From the NCBI RefSeq assembly GCF_900100785.1, contig NZ_FNCP01000013.1:62001-126000 (forward strand): a stretch of 64,000 bases of DNA, written 5' to 3'. The position numbers were made by a program, and so were the translations under genes. Below are positions 53,762 through 62,835 of the stretch, one piece after another; position 1 is the first letter of the stretch, and each line of letters opens with the position of its first letter. The notes under the pieces are model-generated. The model was given only the letters and a program-made list of their open reading frames with translations. It ran no database searches and had not been told where the DNA came from. The DNA comes from Desulfosporosinus hippei DSM 8344. Lineage in GTDB: Bacteria > Bacillota > Desulfitobacteriia > Desulfitobacteriales > Desulfitobacteriaceae.

Positions 53762-53930
53762 TCATAGCTTTTTTTCTCTTCGAATATGAGAAGTTTCTAA
53801 TAGCAATACTTCAATTTTTGCCTCAATTCGATTGAGCCTTTCAATAACGTCTTCGCTAAAATTTCCTTGTTCTGTCATGAAATCATGAAGGTCATCGATT
53901 TCCTTTTTGAATTCAGGTTCCATTTCCATT
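53762..53930 (-). pseudogene. Small helical protein gene with frameshift in a T-run
   Basis: On the minus strand, GAGGAG precedes ATG 53930; the frame reads MEMEPEFKKEIDDLHDF. It then shifts at four T and resumes in another frame as MTEQGNFSEDVIERLNRIEA, KIEVLLLETSHIRREKKL to TGA at 53764-53762. One extra base would explain the break. The restored product is a 55-residue coiled-coil protein. Confidence 0.4.
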
Positions 53931-54027
53931 ATACTCCTCTAAATATTTTCCTTTCTATACTCATCTTTTGCGACCACTTTTTGATATTTGTAAGTCTCAG
54001 CCGATGGGTCGAGATTATAGAGTAGAA

Positions 54028-54240
54028 TCACCTAAATTTAATCATCATTTCTTCCTGGAGTTTTTTAATAAGGTGTCGTGAGGTCAGCTGTACACAATTC
54101 TCGAAGAAGTCCCTGCCCGCTTGAAATGCTTTTTCTGAAAGCTCTACAGTTTTTTCTTCCATACCGTCGAAGAACATATTGGGGCGTTTATTTTGTTTTC
54201 GAATTTCTTCCAGTGTCCTAGTCTTTTTTTCACTCTTCAT
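54028..54240 (-). CDS. 70-residue hypothetical protein
   Basis: Helical and charged: KKTRTLEEIRKQNKRPNMFF, then DGMEEKTVELSEKAFQAGRD. Weak binding site. The style matches small partner proteins of plasmids; nothing specific can be said. Confidence 0.42.
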   Translation of the reverse strand: MKSEKKTRTLEEIRKQNKRPNMFFDGMEEKTVELSEKAFQAGRDFFENCVQLTSRHLIKKLQEEMMIKFR

Positions 54241-54499
54241 ATATTCGCATCTGCTTCTTTTAAGTATTGAGAATTTTTTTCTCCCAGCCCGAGTTTAGTG
54301 TCCTTCTATCATTATTTAATTTTCACCTTGGAATTCCTCCTATTGTTCTTATACCTGCAAAAGGAGGGGGGAATATTTCAAATATTAAGTATGTGTCATG
54401 ATGGCAGGGCAGGCAATCATGCTGGAGCCTAAGGAGTCGTTTGAGATCAGCTAGACCCTATCTTGAAACGGTATTGATGTCTTTTTTAGACTTTTTATT

Positions 54500-54664
54500 T
54501 TATTCATATCGGTGATAACTCCCTCTACAGTGCATATTCTCTTTTACATATTCCTCCATCTCTTGGTGAAGCATCATCACTTTGAACGTGTATTCTGGAT
54601 CGCTCTTATCAAGCTTCTCAATTTGAAGTAAATAATCCTCGGTAACTTCCCAGTACAAAGACAT
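54500..54664 (-). CDS. 54-residue protein, paralogue of the gene at 50875
   Basis: GGAGGA precedes ATG 54664; the product starts MSLYWEVTEDYLLQIEKLDK and ends with GSYHRYE. It aligns with the 50875 protein over about 40 residues. Helical small protein of unknown role. Confidence 0.6.
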   Translation of the reverse strand: MSLYWEVTEDYLLQIEKLDKSDPEYTFKVMMLHQEMEEYVKENMHCRGSYHRYE

Positions 54665-54925
54665 GCGTATTTCCTCCTTTTATATTCTAAATCATTATAC
54701 CATTAAATATTGATTTGGGAGTATTTGACAATATGAGAATTTTCACGTTGATAAGACTATAGTCGATAATAGTTGCGTTGGTGGAGGAAGAAAAGTTACA
54801 CAGGGTATCCAATGATGCTAAGATCAGCAGTGTTAAAGAAAATGACTCCTGATAAGAAGAAAACGCGTGAGTAATATAGAACGTTTTGGCAAGCCCGATA
54901 AAAAATAGAAGGAATTTAGAAAAAC

Positions 54926-54956
54926 AAAACCCAAGGAATCATCGTCCTTGGGTTTT
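54926..54956. terminator. Hairpin at the truncated end of the integrase remnant
   Basis: AAAACCCAAGGA/TCCTTGGGTTTT, 12 bp perfect, 7-nt loop, with T- and A-runs so it can act in both directions. The integrase remnant runs into it, so the junction may be a deletion end. Confidence 0.65.
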
Positions 54957-55371
54957 GCTGATTACATGGCAATCAGCAAGTCTAATGGAAAGAGCCTCAT
55001 TTATTCTAACGCCTGTATAAGAAAGTAAATTGACTAAATTTAAGTCGCGTTTAGAACCGTTCTCAAGAATTATTTGCCGAAGTTGGTTAACTACTTTTTC
55101 ACTAATGGTTGCTGGAGAAGCGTAGTCCCGTTGAACTTATAACAGCATGTTTTTGGTAATAACAATATCGGCTTGAATGCCTCTGTCCACAAGAAATTCA
55201 TTGTACTTTTTCAAGGCACTTAGTTTGTGGTTGAAGTTTTTGGAATCCCGCAGATTGACGGTTCTGTAAACAAGGCGGTACTCACCAATATTTTGCTATA
55301 TCAACTTGAGCGGTTCCTTGTTGTAGGTCTGGTAACCAAGTTAAATAGTCTTTTGTTGCTCGCGTATCCAT
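54939..55371 (-). pseudogene. Tyrosine recombinase (Xer/phage-integrase type) remnant
   Basis: Read on the minus strand in three frames: MDTRATKDYLTWLPDLQQ; then EYRLVYRTVNLRDSKNFNHK, LSALKKYNEFLVDRGIQADI; then RDYASPATISEKVVNQLRQI, followed by NLLSYTGVRINEALSIRLAD. The last block contains the catalytic arginine in TGVRINEAL, the core of the integrase catalytic domain. Stops and shifts separate the parts, and the sequence is lost before the HxxR...Y end. It is therefore dead. It lies 3 kb from a guaA 3' fragment, a known integrase target gene. Confidence 0.7.
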
Positions 55372-55571
55372 CAATAGTATTTTGAGATTTGTTTTAGAAG
55401 GCTAGGAACGCTTCTTCAGCGAGTTCCTTTTCGCACAGTAATAAATACTAATAACATAAATCCTTATTAATCAATTTCTTCACAATTATTCACAGGAATT
55501 CAACCTTTTGGAATTTCATAGTTTATAATTAGAATAGTGATTCAAAATATTTAAGAAGGAGTAATTGTTAA

Positions 55572-56168
55572 ATGCTTAAAGTATTAAGTGGAATATACAG
55601 AATTAGGAACATAAAAAATGAAAAGGCTTATATTGGTCAAAGTAAAAATATCTTGGATAGATGGGAGAAACACAAAAATTCATTGAGGAATGGTAAACAC
55701 CATTCGAAGTCTCTACAAATAGAGTGGGATATTTATGGAGAAGAAAATTTTACCTTAGAGGTTTTAGAAGAATGTGAATATCGTCTTTTTGAACGTAAGA
55801 AAAGTGAATTTATTTTTAAGTTTGATACACTAAAGAATGGATACAACGAGTCCACAATATTCGATTACTCCAATATGGATATTGAAAGAACAGAAAAGTT
55901 AAAAGAAATTTTTCTTAAAGTCGCAGTTAAAAATATTAACAAAAAAGTATCCATTAAGAGCATAAGTGAGGCTTTGGAACTGACGATAAATGATACTGCT
56001 ATAATGCTAAAAAGTATATTAGGCGAGGATGAAGAAAAATGGAATGTCCGTATCTTTGTTATGATTGAATACAGCTATCATAGTAAAAATAGTTATGTGG
56101 AAATTCTGGATTATCAGGAATATCAAAAAGAATTAGATAGAATATTCTTGACGAGTGACCTGCAATAA
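55572..56168 (+). CDS. GIY-YIG endonuclease
   Basis: 198 residues, ATG with AAGGAG upstream. GIYRIRNIKNEKAYIGQSKN, then RWEKHKNSLRNGKH and LEVLEECEYRLFERKKSEFI: the GIY...YIG pair, the R...H...L motif and the final catalytic Glu (ERKKSEF) are present. The C-terminal part has a helical DNA-binding region (VSIKSISEALELTINDTAIM). A free-standing homing-type nuclease. A terminator follows. Confidence 0.85.
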   Translation: MLKVLSGIYRIRNIKNEKAYIGQSKNILDRWEKHKNSLRNGKHHSKSLQIEWDIYGEENFTLEVLEECEYRLFERKKSEFIFKFDTLKNGYNESTIFDYSNMDIERTEKLKEIFLKVAVKNINKKVSIKSISEALELTINDTAIMLKSILGEDEEKWNVRIFVMIEYSYHSKNSYVEILDYQEYQKELDRIFLTSDLQ

Positions 56169-56231
56169 AATCAATGGAAATGAGTGGATTAAGCTATACA
56201 ACATTCTACAGGAGGTTAAAGAATATGTAGC

Positions 56232-56262
56232 AAAGAAGGGATAATAAGCCCCTTCTTTTTGT
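56232..56262 (+). terminator. Terminator of the GIY-YIG gene
   Basis: AAAGAAGGG/CCCTTCTTT stem with a 9-nt loop, then TT; about 60 nt after the stop. Confidence 0.65.
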
Positions 56263-56483
56263 GCCAGTCAAGTTGGATGGGAGGGGTAACTTTACAATGA
56301 TTCTAATTGACCACAAAACGCATACTCCATAGGTTGTCCGACCAGCACAGGGATAGAAATGAAATAACGACTAAACAATCAGAAACTATAGGATAATTGG
56401 AAATGTTGGTTTATTAATGGAAGGTATCCCACGATTTTGGTGGAATGCCTTAAGGATAGATAACTAACTGGGGGTGTTGTTAT

Positions 56484-57332
56484 ATGGGTAAAAAAAGTGA
56501 TATATCTAGACCTTCGAGGTTAAAATTAATGTCTGAGAAAAATAGACTATGGTTTGACCGATATATAAATTATTTACAAGGAACTGACCTTGGGGAAGGT
56601 ACTATTTATCAATATTCAATGCTCTTAATTAAATTAATTGAATTTGATAAAGATGTTGTTGTTGATACCATGACATTCGAGTATATATCTATGTTCTTAG
56701 AAAGCTCAAAGATATCGGATAATCGTATTAATTGGAGCATAACGGTAATTAACAACTTTTTTGAGTATATAAGAAATCATATAACGATTAGTCTGGATTT
56801 AGACAAATTAAATGATTTAAGGATTGCACGAAAGAGTGTAGAGTCTAGAAAAACTGTACCCTTAAATGTGGAAGAAATAATTAAAATAAGAAACATCTTA
56901 AAAAATGACCTGAAGAGACTGTTTATATTTGAAGTAGTATATCAGCATGGTCTTAAATTGGATGAGTTAGAACTTATTTCACCAGAAAAATTTGATACTT
57001 CAACGGGAACAATGAAGTTATCAAAATCAAAAACATTAAATTTTTCTAAACGAATAAATGACATAATCCAGCAATCCAACAAAGTGTTGAATAAGAAAAC
57101 CTATTCCCATTTGCAGGAAATTATTTCAGAAATAGGTCAGAAAGTTTCTCGTAATCTAGTTTGGAGGGATATAATTGAAACACGAGATAAATTTTTCTTT
57201 ACGTGTTCTTTGTGTTTATCGAAGTATGAAAATACACCTGACAATTGGGCATTGGTAAGGCACTCAGGAGCAGATGATACATTATGGATTGTTTGCAAAG
57301 AGTGTGCATTCAAGGGGGTAAAGAATGAGTAA
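56484..57332 (+). CDS. Recombinase-fold DNA-binding protein with zinc motif (integrase-like, probably catalytically dead)
   Basis: 282 residues. ATG with GGGGGTG upstream. The N-terminal half has a SAM-like core-binding domain (FDRYINYLQGTDLGEGTIYQ; WSITVINNFFEYIRNHITIS). The second half matches the start of the integrase catalytic domain (FIFEVVYQHGLKLDELELIS), but the catalytic Arg of 'GLR..EL' is Lys, and I cannot find the HxxR or Tyr boxes. The C terminus carries a zinc motif: CSLCLSKYENTPDNWALV, then IVCKECAFKG. Overlaps the next gene by 8 nt, which encodes a nuclease-type DUF3883 protein. It is thus likely a DNA- or RNA-recognition partner rather than an active recombinase. Confidence 0.72.
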   Translation: MGKKSDISRPSRLKLMSEKNRLWFDRYINYLQGTDLGEGTIYQYSMLLIKLIEFDKDVVVDTMTFEYISMFLESSKISDNRINWSITVINNFFEYIRNHITISLDLDKLNDLRIARKSVESRKTVPLNVEEIIKIRNILKNDLKRLFIFEVVYQHGLKLDELELISPEKFDTSTGTMKLSKSKTLNFSKRINDIIQQSNKVLNKKTYSHLQEIISEIGQKVSRNLVWRDIIETRDKFFFTCSLCLSKYENTPDNWALVRHSGADDTLWIVCKECAFKGVKNE

Positions 57333-57978
57333 CGTTTCAGTGTTTTCATTGCATGATTACCTTCCCGTATATGATGAAAATGATAAGGCTATTGTAAGAA
57401 ACGGTTTCTTAAACCAAATTGCAATAGGAAGTTCAAATCTTCACTCTCAAATATCGGAATCCATGAAGGATACTATTATCAATGATATGAATACTGATGA
57501 AAACTCAGATTGCCCTGAGTGGGTAAATAATAATAATAAACTTGGGGCATTTGGTGAAGAGGTCGTCTTAAGATACTTATCTTCCCTTGGAAGCAATTTA
57601 ATTCATATGTCAAAAGTTAATAGTTCTGCAGGATATGATATTCAAACTAATATACTAGGTGAAACTTTATATTATGAAGTGAAGACTACGAGAAATCGTT
57701 TTTTAAAGTTTTTTATTTCATACAATGAACTTAAAATCTCCAATATTAATCGAGATAGTTATAAAATTTTTATAGTATATGTCAATGATGAGCATAAAAA
57801 GATTGAAGGATATATAGTTAGTAATCCAATTGGAGCTTTTGATATAGATTTTAACGTACTCACTCAAGTTTATGAAACACCTTATGTGAACCTATTAGCC
57901 AATAATTTTAGGGTGCAAATTAAAGAAACGTATTTAGATAATCTCAAGGCAATAGACCTAAGCAAGTTTGCTAAATAG
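57325..57978 (+). CDS. DUF3883-family PD-(D/E)xK-like protein
   Basis: 217 residues. Central motif: LGAFGEEVVLRYLSSLGSNL, then SAGYDIQTNILGETLYYEVK followed by TTRNRFLKFF and SYNEL. The GE, GYDI and YEVKTT elements are those of the DUF3883 domain, a PD-(D/E)xK nuclease-like domain that occurs in restriction and defence genes. The acidic (D in GYDI) and EVK residues suggest it is active. Translation is coupled to the dead-integrase-like zinc protein upstream; the two form an operon of their own, isolated by terminators. Confidence 0.75.
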   Translation: MSNVSVFSLHDYLPVYDENDKAIVRNGFLNQIAIGSSNLHSQISESMKDTIINDMNTDENSDCPEWVNNNNKLGAFGEEVVLRYLSSLGSNLIHMSKVNSSAGYDIQTNILGETLYYEVKTTRNRFLKFFISYNELKISNINRDSYKIFIVYVNDEHKKIEGYIVSNPIGAFDIDFNVLTQVYETPYVNLLANNFRVQIKETYLDNLKAIDLSKFAK

Positions 57979-58050
57979 CCTATTTGCTACGACAAGCACG
58001 ATTAATTTAGATCAAAAAAATAACTAAATATTTATATCTAATTAAACATT

Positions 58051-58325
58051 TTGAAGAAATTCGTCGTTCAGGAATGTATCGAGGACTATGGCAAAGCTTT
58101 GCTATGTATCAAGAGCGTTGGTGTAATGGAGGATGGACGTACGTATGAGTACCCAATTATTTTGAGAGCTGTTACCAGCGAAGATGCCATGACAGCAGAT
58201 CGGGCCAGACTCCCGTATGACCTCTTACAAGCATATCCTCGCGGATTATAAATTAGGTGCAGGGAGTTAATCGGGTTGTTTATGATATTACCTCTATGCC
58301 CCCTTGATAATTGAGTGAGACTATG
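58051..58325 (+). pseudogene. Decayed 3' end of guaA (GMP synthase)
   Basis: The frame from TTG 58051 contains [20 protein letters not shown], then [25 protein letters not shown]: the signature of the GMP synthase C-terminal dimerisation domain. After a short scrambled stretch it resumes out of frame as GVNRVVYDITSMPP, then stops (the family ends with TSKPPxTIEWE). Only the last about 90 codons are left, and several are damaged. The 3' end of guaA is a well-known integration target for genomic islands, which fits the integrase remnant nearby. Confidence 0.75.
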
Positions 58326-58577
58326 GAAAATTAAACGGAGACCATAGACATTCGCACTAGAAGCGTTTAAAAGTAAAGTCCATTCCCAAATGCGTTCCCA
58401 AAAAGAGACGAAAAATATTGGAATTATCAATACCACTTGGAATATGAAATTCCCCAAACCCGCATGTTTAGCGTATTTCGATATACATTGATACCAGACG
58501 ATACGGGTTTCCACTTTCTCGTAATGAGCAAGTCGTTTAATAACTTGGATTATACTTAAATTTATACATACAAACGT

Positions 58578-58609
58578 AATCGAGTGCCCGGAGGGCACTC
58601 GATTTTTCT
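58578..58609 (+). terminator. Strong intrinsic terminator
   Basis: AATCGAGTGCCC/GGGCACTCGATT 12-bp perfect stem with GGA loop, then TTTCTG. It is likely the original terminator of the guaA transcript. Confidence 0.75.
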
Positions 58610-59028
58610 GAGATAAACCATAATTGTAGATGTTGTGTTTGTTTAAGCAAGCCGAGGTGAAAAATGAAATGTGGCTAGTGGTACAAAACTAATATTCCAA
58701 GTAATTAAGGTGTCTTGTTTAAAATGAGCCTCCTTAATAATTAATCTCAAAATGGGTATTTGTGGTAAGACGTAGTTAGACAACTACACTATAGATATGA
58801 AATAGCTAAGCTCATATAATCCAATTAATAAATAGGAGAGCAAATAATTTAAGGAGGCTTTCAAAATATCTAAGCTCTTCTGTATCATAAAGCTGTATTA
58901 ATATACGTTAAACAGGGGTTCGCATCTATATCAAAGATGAGAATACATTTACAATAAAGACCAGAAATTTTAATCACTCTGGCAACAGGAATTATTTATA
59001 TGGCTGTCAAGTGAAAGGAGTCTCATTT
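58610..59028. other. Gene-free stretch
   Basis: AT-rich. No coding frame, RNA or repeat recognised before the small gene at 59029. Confidence 0.5.
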
Positions 59029-59172
59029 TTGACAGTCCAAGAAAACAAAAAAGATAGAAAAACTAGCAGTAGTGAATTGGTAGTTACAGTCTCAGCAAAT
59101 AAACCTTCACAACAATGTTTAAAAAATATTTTAATTGGAATTGAAAAGTTTTATGATAAACAAAGCAAATAG
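59029..59172 (+). CDS. 47-residue protein
   Basis: TTG 59029 with AAAGGAG eight nt upstream; the product starts (M)TVQENKKDRKTSSSELVVTV and contains ANKPSQQCLKNILIGIEKFY. It ends 8 nt before a strong terminator, so the gene, site and terminator form a complete unit. No family recognised. Confidence 0.55.
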   Translation: MTVQENKKDRKTSSSELVVTVSANKPSQQCLKNILIGIEKFYDKQSK

Positions 59173-59180
59173 TTATAATA

Positions 59181-59223
59181 AGCACAAAAGAGTCTGTTAC
59201 TGACAGGCTCTTTTGTGCTTTTA
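59181..59223 (+). terminator. Terminator of the 47-residue gene
   Basis: AGCACAAAAGAGTCTGT/ACAGGCTCTTTTGTGCT, 17 bp with one G-U pair and a 5-nt loop, then TTTA. Confidence 0.8.
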
Positions 59224-59269
59224 GTCCGTGGCGTATAGAAAAGGATAAGATGATGCATATTAGTTTATT

Positions 59270-59476
59270 TTATAATACGTGCCATCAGTGACATGTCGGT
59301 AAACTACACCACTACGAATACCCAATAGATAAGAAAACAGGCTTATTCTCTGTTTTCGCTATCTGAAAAGCCTCTTCGCTCCAAGGATGCCAGTCTACAG
59401 GGTTATTGGCATGTTGGAGTAGATATGGAGACTTTTCATTAGCTAATCTATTGGGTACTTGTTGAATTGTAGTCAT
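59270..59476 (-). pseudogene. 5' fragment of a yyaL/DUF255 (thioredoxin-domain) gene
   Basis: On the minus strand, GGAGGTGTTGCCC precedes ATG 59476 and the frame reads [20 protein letters not shown], then [34 protein letters not shown], exactly the start of DUF255/YyaL proteins. A TAG follows; the expected active-site box TCHWCH is seen only as debris (ACATGTCAC...GGCAC) further on. The remaining about 600 codons are missing. Confidence 0.8.
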
Positions 59477-59712
59477 GGGCAACACCTCCTTATTAAATTT
59501 AACTAATTGTTAGTATTTGTATGATTCAATTATATATGTAAATCTTAAAGAAGCTACTGTTGACTGCAAACTGAGTATGAGGAAAGGAGTATATCCCAAC
59601 AACGCTTTGGAGGATGTTTGTGATGAGAATGAAATCTAACCTATAGTTTTTCTCTTGTTTAGCCGAAGTAATAAGGTAGATCTTTTTAATCACAAAGTTA
59701 ACGCGAAAGAGA

Positions 59713-61674
59713 ATGATAGCAGTGGATCAAAGAAGAATATGGAGAAAAATCATTTCAAATTGGAGAATAATAATCATCTTCTTTATTATTTCTTTGATGC
59801 TTTTTGCCCTAAGTAAGATGTATTCTCCAGTTTCGGGACTCGTTGCTAACGGTAAGGTTGATTTATCGAGGGTTGATTTTACACAAAATAAAACTATTGA
59901 TTTGAATGGACAGTGGGAATTTTATTGGGATCGCCTGTTGACATCGGAAGATTTTATGACGGAGGATGTTCCAGAGATAGATTCTTTTATCAAAGTTCCA
60001 GGCAGTTGGAATGACAGCGAAGCCGGTATTAGGCCATATCCTAATCATGGGGTTGCCACCTATCGCTTAATTCTAACCTACCCGGATTCTCTTAGGGATC
60101 CTGCCCTCAGCATAAAAACAGTTTCCGCGGCCTACAAGCTCTATGCCAATGGACAGCTTATAGTAGAAGTGGGAAAGGTAGCAGAGAAACTTTCTGACTA
60201 CGAAGGAGATTATAGACAGCTCATTGTAGGTTTGCCGAATAACACGAGTGAACTCGAGTTGATCATTCAGGTGGCAAATCTGAATTATTCTAGGGGCGGA
60301 CTTCGCGATAGTTTGGTATTTGGTTCAAAGCAGGTTTTAGACCAGCAAAAGTTTGTTCTCTTTGCAACCCAGTTAATCGTTATCGGCAGTGTCTTTGGGT
60401 TTGGTATTTATTATTTTCTGCTCTTTCTTTTGCATAGAAAGAATAAGACGGCTCTCCTTTTCAGCCTTCTTTGTTTAACCACAGCTTTGCGCGCGCTTGT
60501 GTGGGGCGAAACACCGCTAATGATCTTATTTCCCAAGTTGCGCATCCAAGATGGGATACTTATTGAATATATTACAAAATATAGTTTGTTGCCGCTAATA
60601 ATCTTATTTGTTATCAGCTTATATCCTATGGATTATCATAAAAAGAGTCTTACTTTGATCTTGCTACCAACTCTGTTTTTTGAGGCACTATTGCTGGCAC
60701 CGGCTGGATTTAGGGCTTCTTTCAACACTTACTTTTACATATTCATCCAGCTCCAAATGATTTATATTTTATGTGTACTCATACAAGCAGTGCACAGGAG
60801 AAGAGACAATGCTCTATTGCTGTTTATAGTTATCAGTGTTTTTAATTTTACAATCCTAGCAGATCTATTACGCGATATGGGGATGGGCAACATTAACCTT
60901 TCCTATATGTTTGTATATGGAAATTTCGCCGTAATTATGGCGATGTCTTTTATTCAAGCCAGACAACAGGCCAGTACCCAACAAAAACTTATTTTGTATA
61001 ACCAGAATTTAATAGAGGCAGACCGACTCAAGGACAAAATAATGGCGACAGAAATGTCCTTTTTACAAGCGCAGATTAAGCCGCATTTTCTCTACAATGC
61101 CTTGAGTGCCATTGCCAATGTCTCCGAAATGGATGGAAAAAAGGCGGGCAAACTCATTATCGATTTAGCCCTGTATTTAAGAAAAAGTTTGGTATTTAAT
61201 CACCTGGATAAAATGGACTCGATCGAAAAAGAACTAGAATTTATAGATACGTATTTCAACATTGAGCAAGCACGCTTTGGGCATAAAATACGCCTGCAAA
61301 AAGAGATTGAAATCCCGCTCAACCATCAAATCCTTGTTCTGATCCTTCAACCCTTAGTGGAAAATGCAGTTCGGCATGGTATTTCCAAAAAAACAGGGGG
61401 CGGCACAGTAAGGGTAAAAATGAATCGGATCGACGAAGGGATCCATATTGAGATTGAAGATGATGGTGTGGGTATCCCTAGTGAAAAATTGGTCAACCTT
61501 TTAACAGAAGAGGGTAAAGGCCAAGGCGTAGGTCTCCTTAATATCCATCATCGGTTGCTTCGATTGTATGGCAGAGGTCTGACGATCAGCAGTGAAGAGG
61601 GACTTGGCACCTGCGTGAGACTATTAATACCGAAAGGAGAGAAGAACAATGATCAGGATAGCGGCGGTCGATGA
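59713..61674 (+). CDS. 7TMR-DISM sensor histidine kinase (LytS-like)
   Basis: 653 residues. An N-terminal membrane anchor is followed by a jelly-roll sensor (TIDLNGQWEFYWDRLL; DSFIKVPGSWND), then a seven-helix 7TMR-DISM block (about 215-410). The kinase core has the His box QAQIKPHFLYNALS with His458, and the ATP-binding N box QPLVENAVRHG with Asn551, then EDDGVGI and GVGLLNIHHRL. This is the HPK8-like family that phosphorylates LytTR- or SARP-type regulators. It overlaps its regulator by 26 nt. The ligand is likely a sugar or cell-wall component, an inference from the jelly-roll domain. AAAGAGAATG overlaps the start. Confidence 0.9.
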   Translation: MIAVDQRRIWRKIISNWRIIIIFFIISLMLFALSKMYSPVSGLVANGKVDLSRVDFTQNKTIDLNGQWEFYWDRLLTSEDFMTEDVPEIDSFIKVPGSWNDSEAGIRPYPNHGVATYRLILTYPDSLRDPALSIKTVSAAYKLYANGQLIVEVGKVAEKLSDYEGDYRQLIVGLPNNTSELELIIQVANLNYSRGGLRDSLVFGSKQVLDQQKFVLFATQLIVIGSVFGFGIYYFLLFLLHRKNKTALLFSLLCLTTALRALVWGETPLMILFPKLRIQDGILIEYITKYSLLPLIILFVISLYPMDYHKKSLTLILLPTLFFEALLLAPAGFRASFNTYFYIFIQLQMIYILCVLIQAVHRRRDNALLLFIVISVFNFTILADLLRDMGMGNINLSYMFVYGNFAVIMAMSFIQARQQASTQQKLILYNQNLIEADRLKDKIMATEMSFLQAQIKPHFLYNALSAIANVSEMDGKKAGKLIIDLALYLRKSLVFNHLDKMDSIEKELEFIDTYFNIEQARFGHKIRLQKEIEIPLNHQILVLILQPLVENAVRHGISKKTGGGTVRVKMNRIDEGIHIEIEDDGVGIPSEKLVNLLTEEGKGQGVGLLNIHHRLLRLYGRGLTISSEEGLGTCVRLLIPKGEKNNDQDSGGR

Positions 61675-62515
61675 TGAGATGCATGTGCTGGAAAGATTCC
61701 AGAGAATGATTGTGGAAAGTAAGGAATTGGAGTTATGTGGTTTGTTTGAAACAGGAGAACAGCTTCTGGATTATTTAGCAAAAGAGTCTCTGGATGCTGT
61801 ATTTCTGGATATTGAAATGCCAGGGGTTAATGGGCTTCAGTTATCTGAGCAGATCTTAGACCTGAACGAAACTATTGATATTGTATTTGTCACCGCCTTT
61901 AATCAATATGCGGTGGAGGCTTTTGAGCTACAAGCTATGGATTATATTCTGAAGCCCTTAACGGAAGAAAGACTAGGGAAAACAGTCAGGCGATTATTAC
62001 AAACCAAAAGAACGGTTAGGCAATCTAATAAACCGTTTATTCAATGCTTCGGCAGCTTCGAAGTGTTCTTAAATGGAGAAGCACTGACCTGGAAAAATTC
62101 CAAAGCTAAGGAAGTATTGGCCTTTCTAGTCCATAAAAGAGGTGTACCGGTAAACTGGGAAAAGGTAGCGGATGCAGTTTGGCCGGACTATGACTCCGAA
62201 AAAGCTCAGACAAATTTTCATGCCACCACTTATTTGCTGCGCAAAAGATTGGCGGAAGCAGGCCTTTCGCAGATCTTGCAAAACGGCCGTGGGAAATATA
62301 GCGTTGTAACAGACGAAGTCAACTGTGATCTCTATCAATTGGAGGAAATGGTCAAGAACAATCGGTTTAAAAGAAAGGAAGATATTCATTTACTGGAACG
62401 GTTGAAGCAAAGTGGATATTTGGAAGAGGACGGGTATTCTTGGGCCTATCCCAAAGCGGCTCAACTTGACGAAATGTGTAGAAGAGTGATGGATGATGTT
62501 ATGGAAAGCAAATAA
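61649..62515 (+). CDS. Response regulator: receiver plus SARP/OmpR-like output domain
   Basis: 288 residues, ATG with AAAGGAGAG upstream. Receiver: IAAVDDEMHVLERFQ, phosphorylation site Asp54 in VFLDIEMPG, VTAFNQYAVEAFE and the conserved Lys in YILKPL. The output domain (FGSFEVFLNGEALTWKNSKA; ADAVWPDY; TYLLRKRLAEAGL) is an OmpR-like winged helix of the SARP/BTAD type. Genes of this pair usually regulate nearby cell-surface or exported proteins, here plausibly the secreted repeat protein at 63398. Confidence 0.9.
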   Translation: MIRIAAVDDEMHVLERFQRMIVESKELELCGLFETGEQLLDYLAKESLDAVFLDIEMPGVNGLQLSEQILDLNETIDIVFVTAFNQYAVEAFELQAMDYILKPLTEERLGKTVRRLLQTKRTVRQSNKPFIQCFGSFEVFLNGEALTWKNSKAKEVLAFLVHKRGVPVNWEKVADAVWPDYDSEKAQTNFHATTYLLRKRLAEAGLSQILQNGRGKYSVVTDEVNCDLYQLEEMVKNNRFKRKEDIHLLERLKQSGYLEEDGYSWAYPKAAQLDEMCRRVMDDVMESK

Positions 62516-62835
62516 TAGTATTTTTGCGATGACATTTTACATAGTTATAATTTTATTAAAAAGTGCGCAACCCCTTGATGCATAAGGTTTTGCATGGAAT
62601 GCCCTATAGGACGCTTTGTCTTATAGGGCACTTTTCATTTAGGGTTTATTCAGGGTTCGTGTTTTATGATGGAAAATGAAATCCTATTGAAGGGAAAATA
62701 ACTCATAAATATATTATATTGCCGAGAATTGGTGAAAAAATTTAGGCGAATGAAGCAGATGGAACAACAAGTGGCCATGACCTCTAAAATTCTCGGAAAG
62801 TATTAAATATCGTCTTTGCATATGGGAGGGATAAT
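62516..62835. other. Intergenic region after the two-component operon
   Basis: Contains the terminator below and a GGGAGGG binding site before the next gene. The rest shows no frame. Confidence 0.5.
62600..62637 (+). terminator. Terminator of the two-component operon
   Basis: TGCCCTATAGGAC/GTCTTATAGGGCA stem (one mismatch/G-U), then CTTTTC; 85 nt after the regulator stop. Confidence 0.75.

Noticed and set aside
58086-58598. 170-codon minus-strand frame
   Set aside because: Antisense to the guaA remnant and crossing a strong terminator; no start site.
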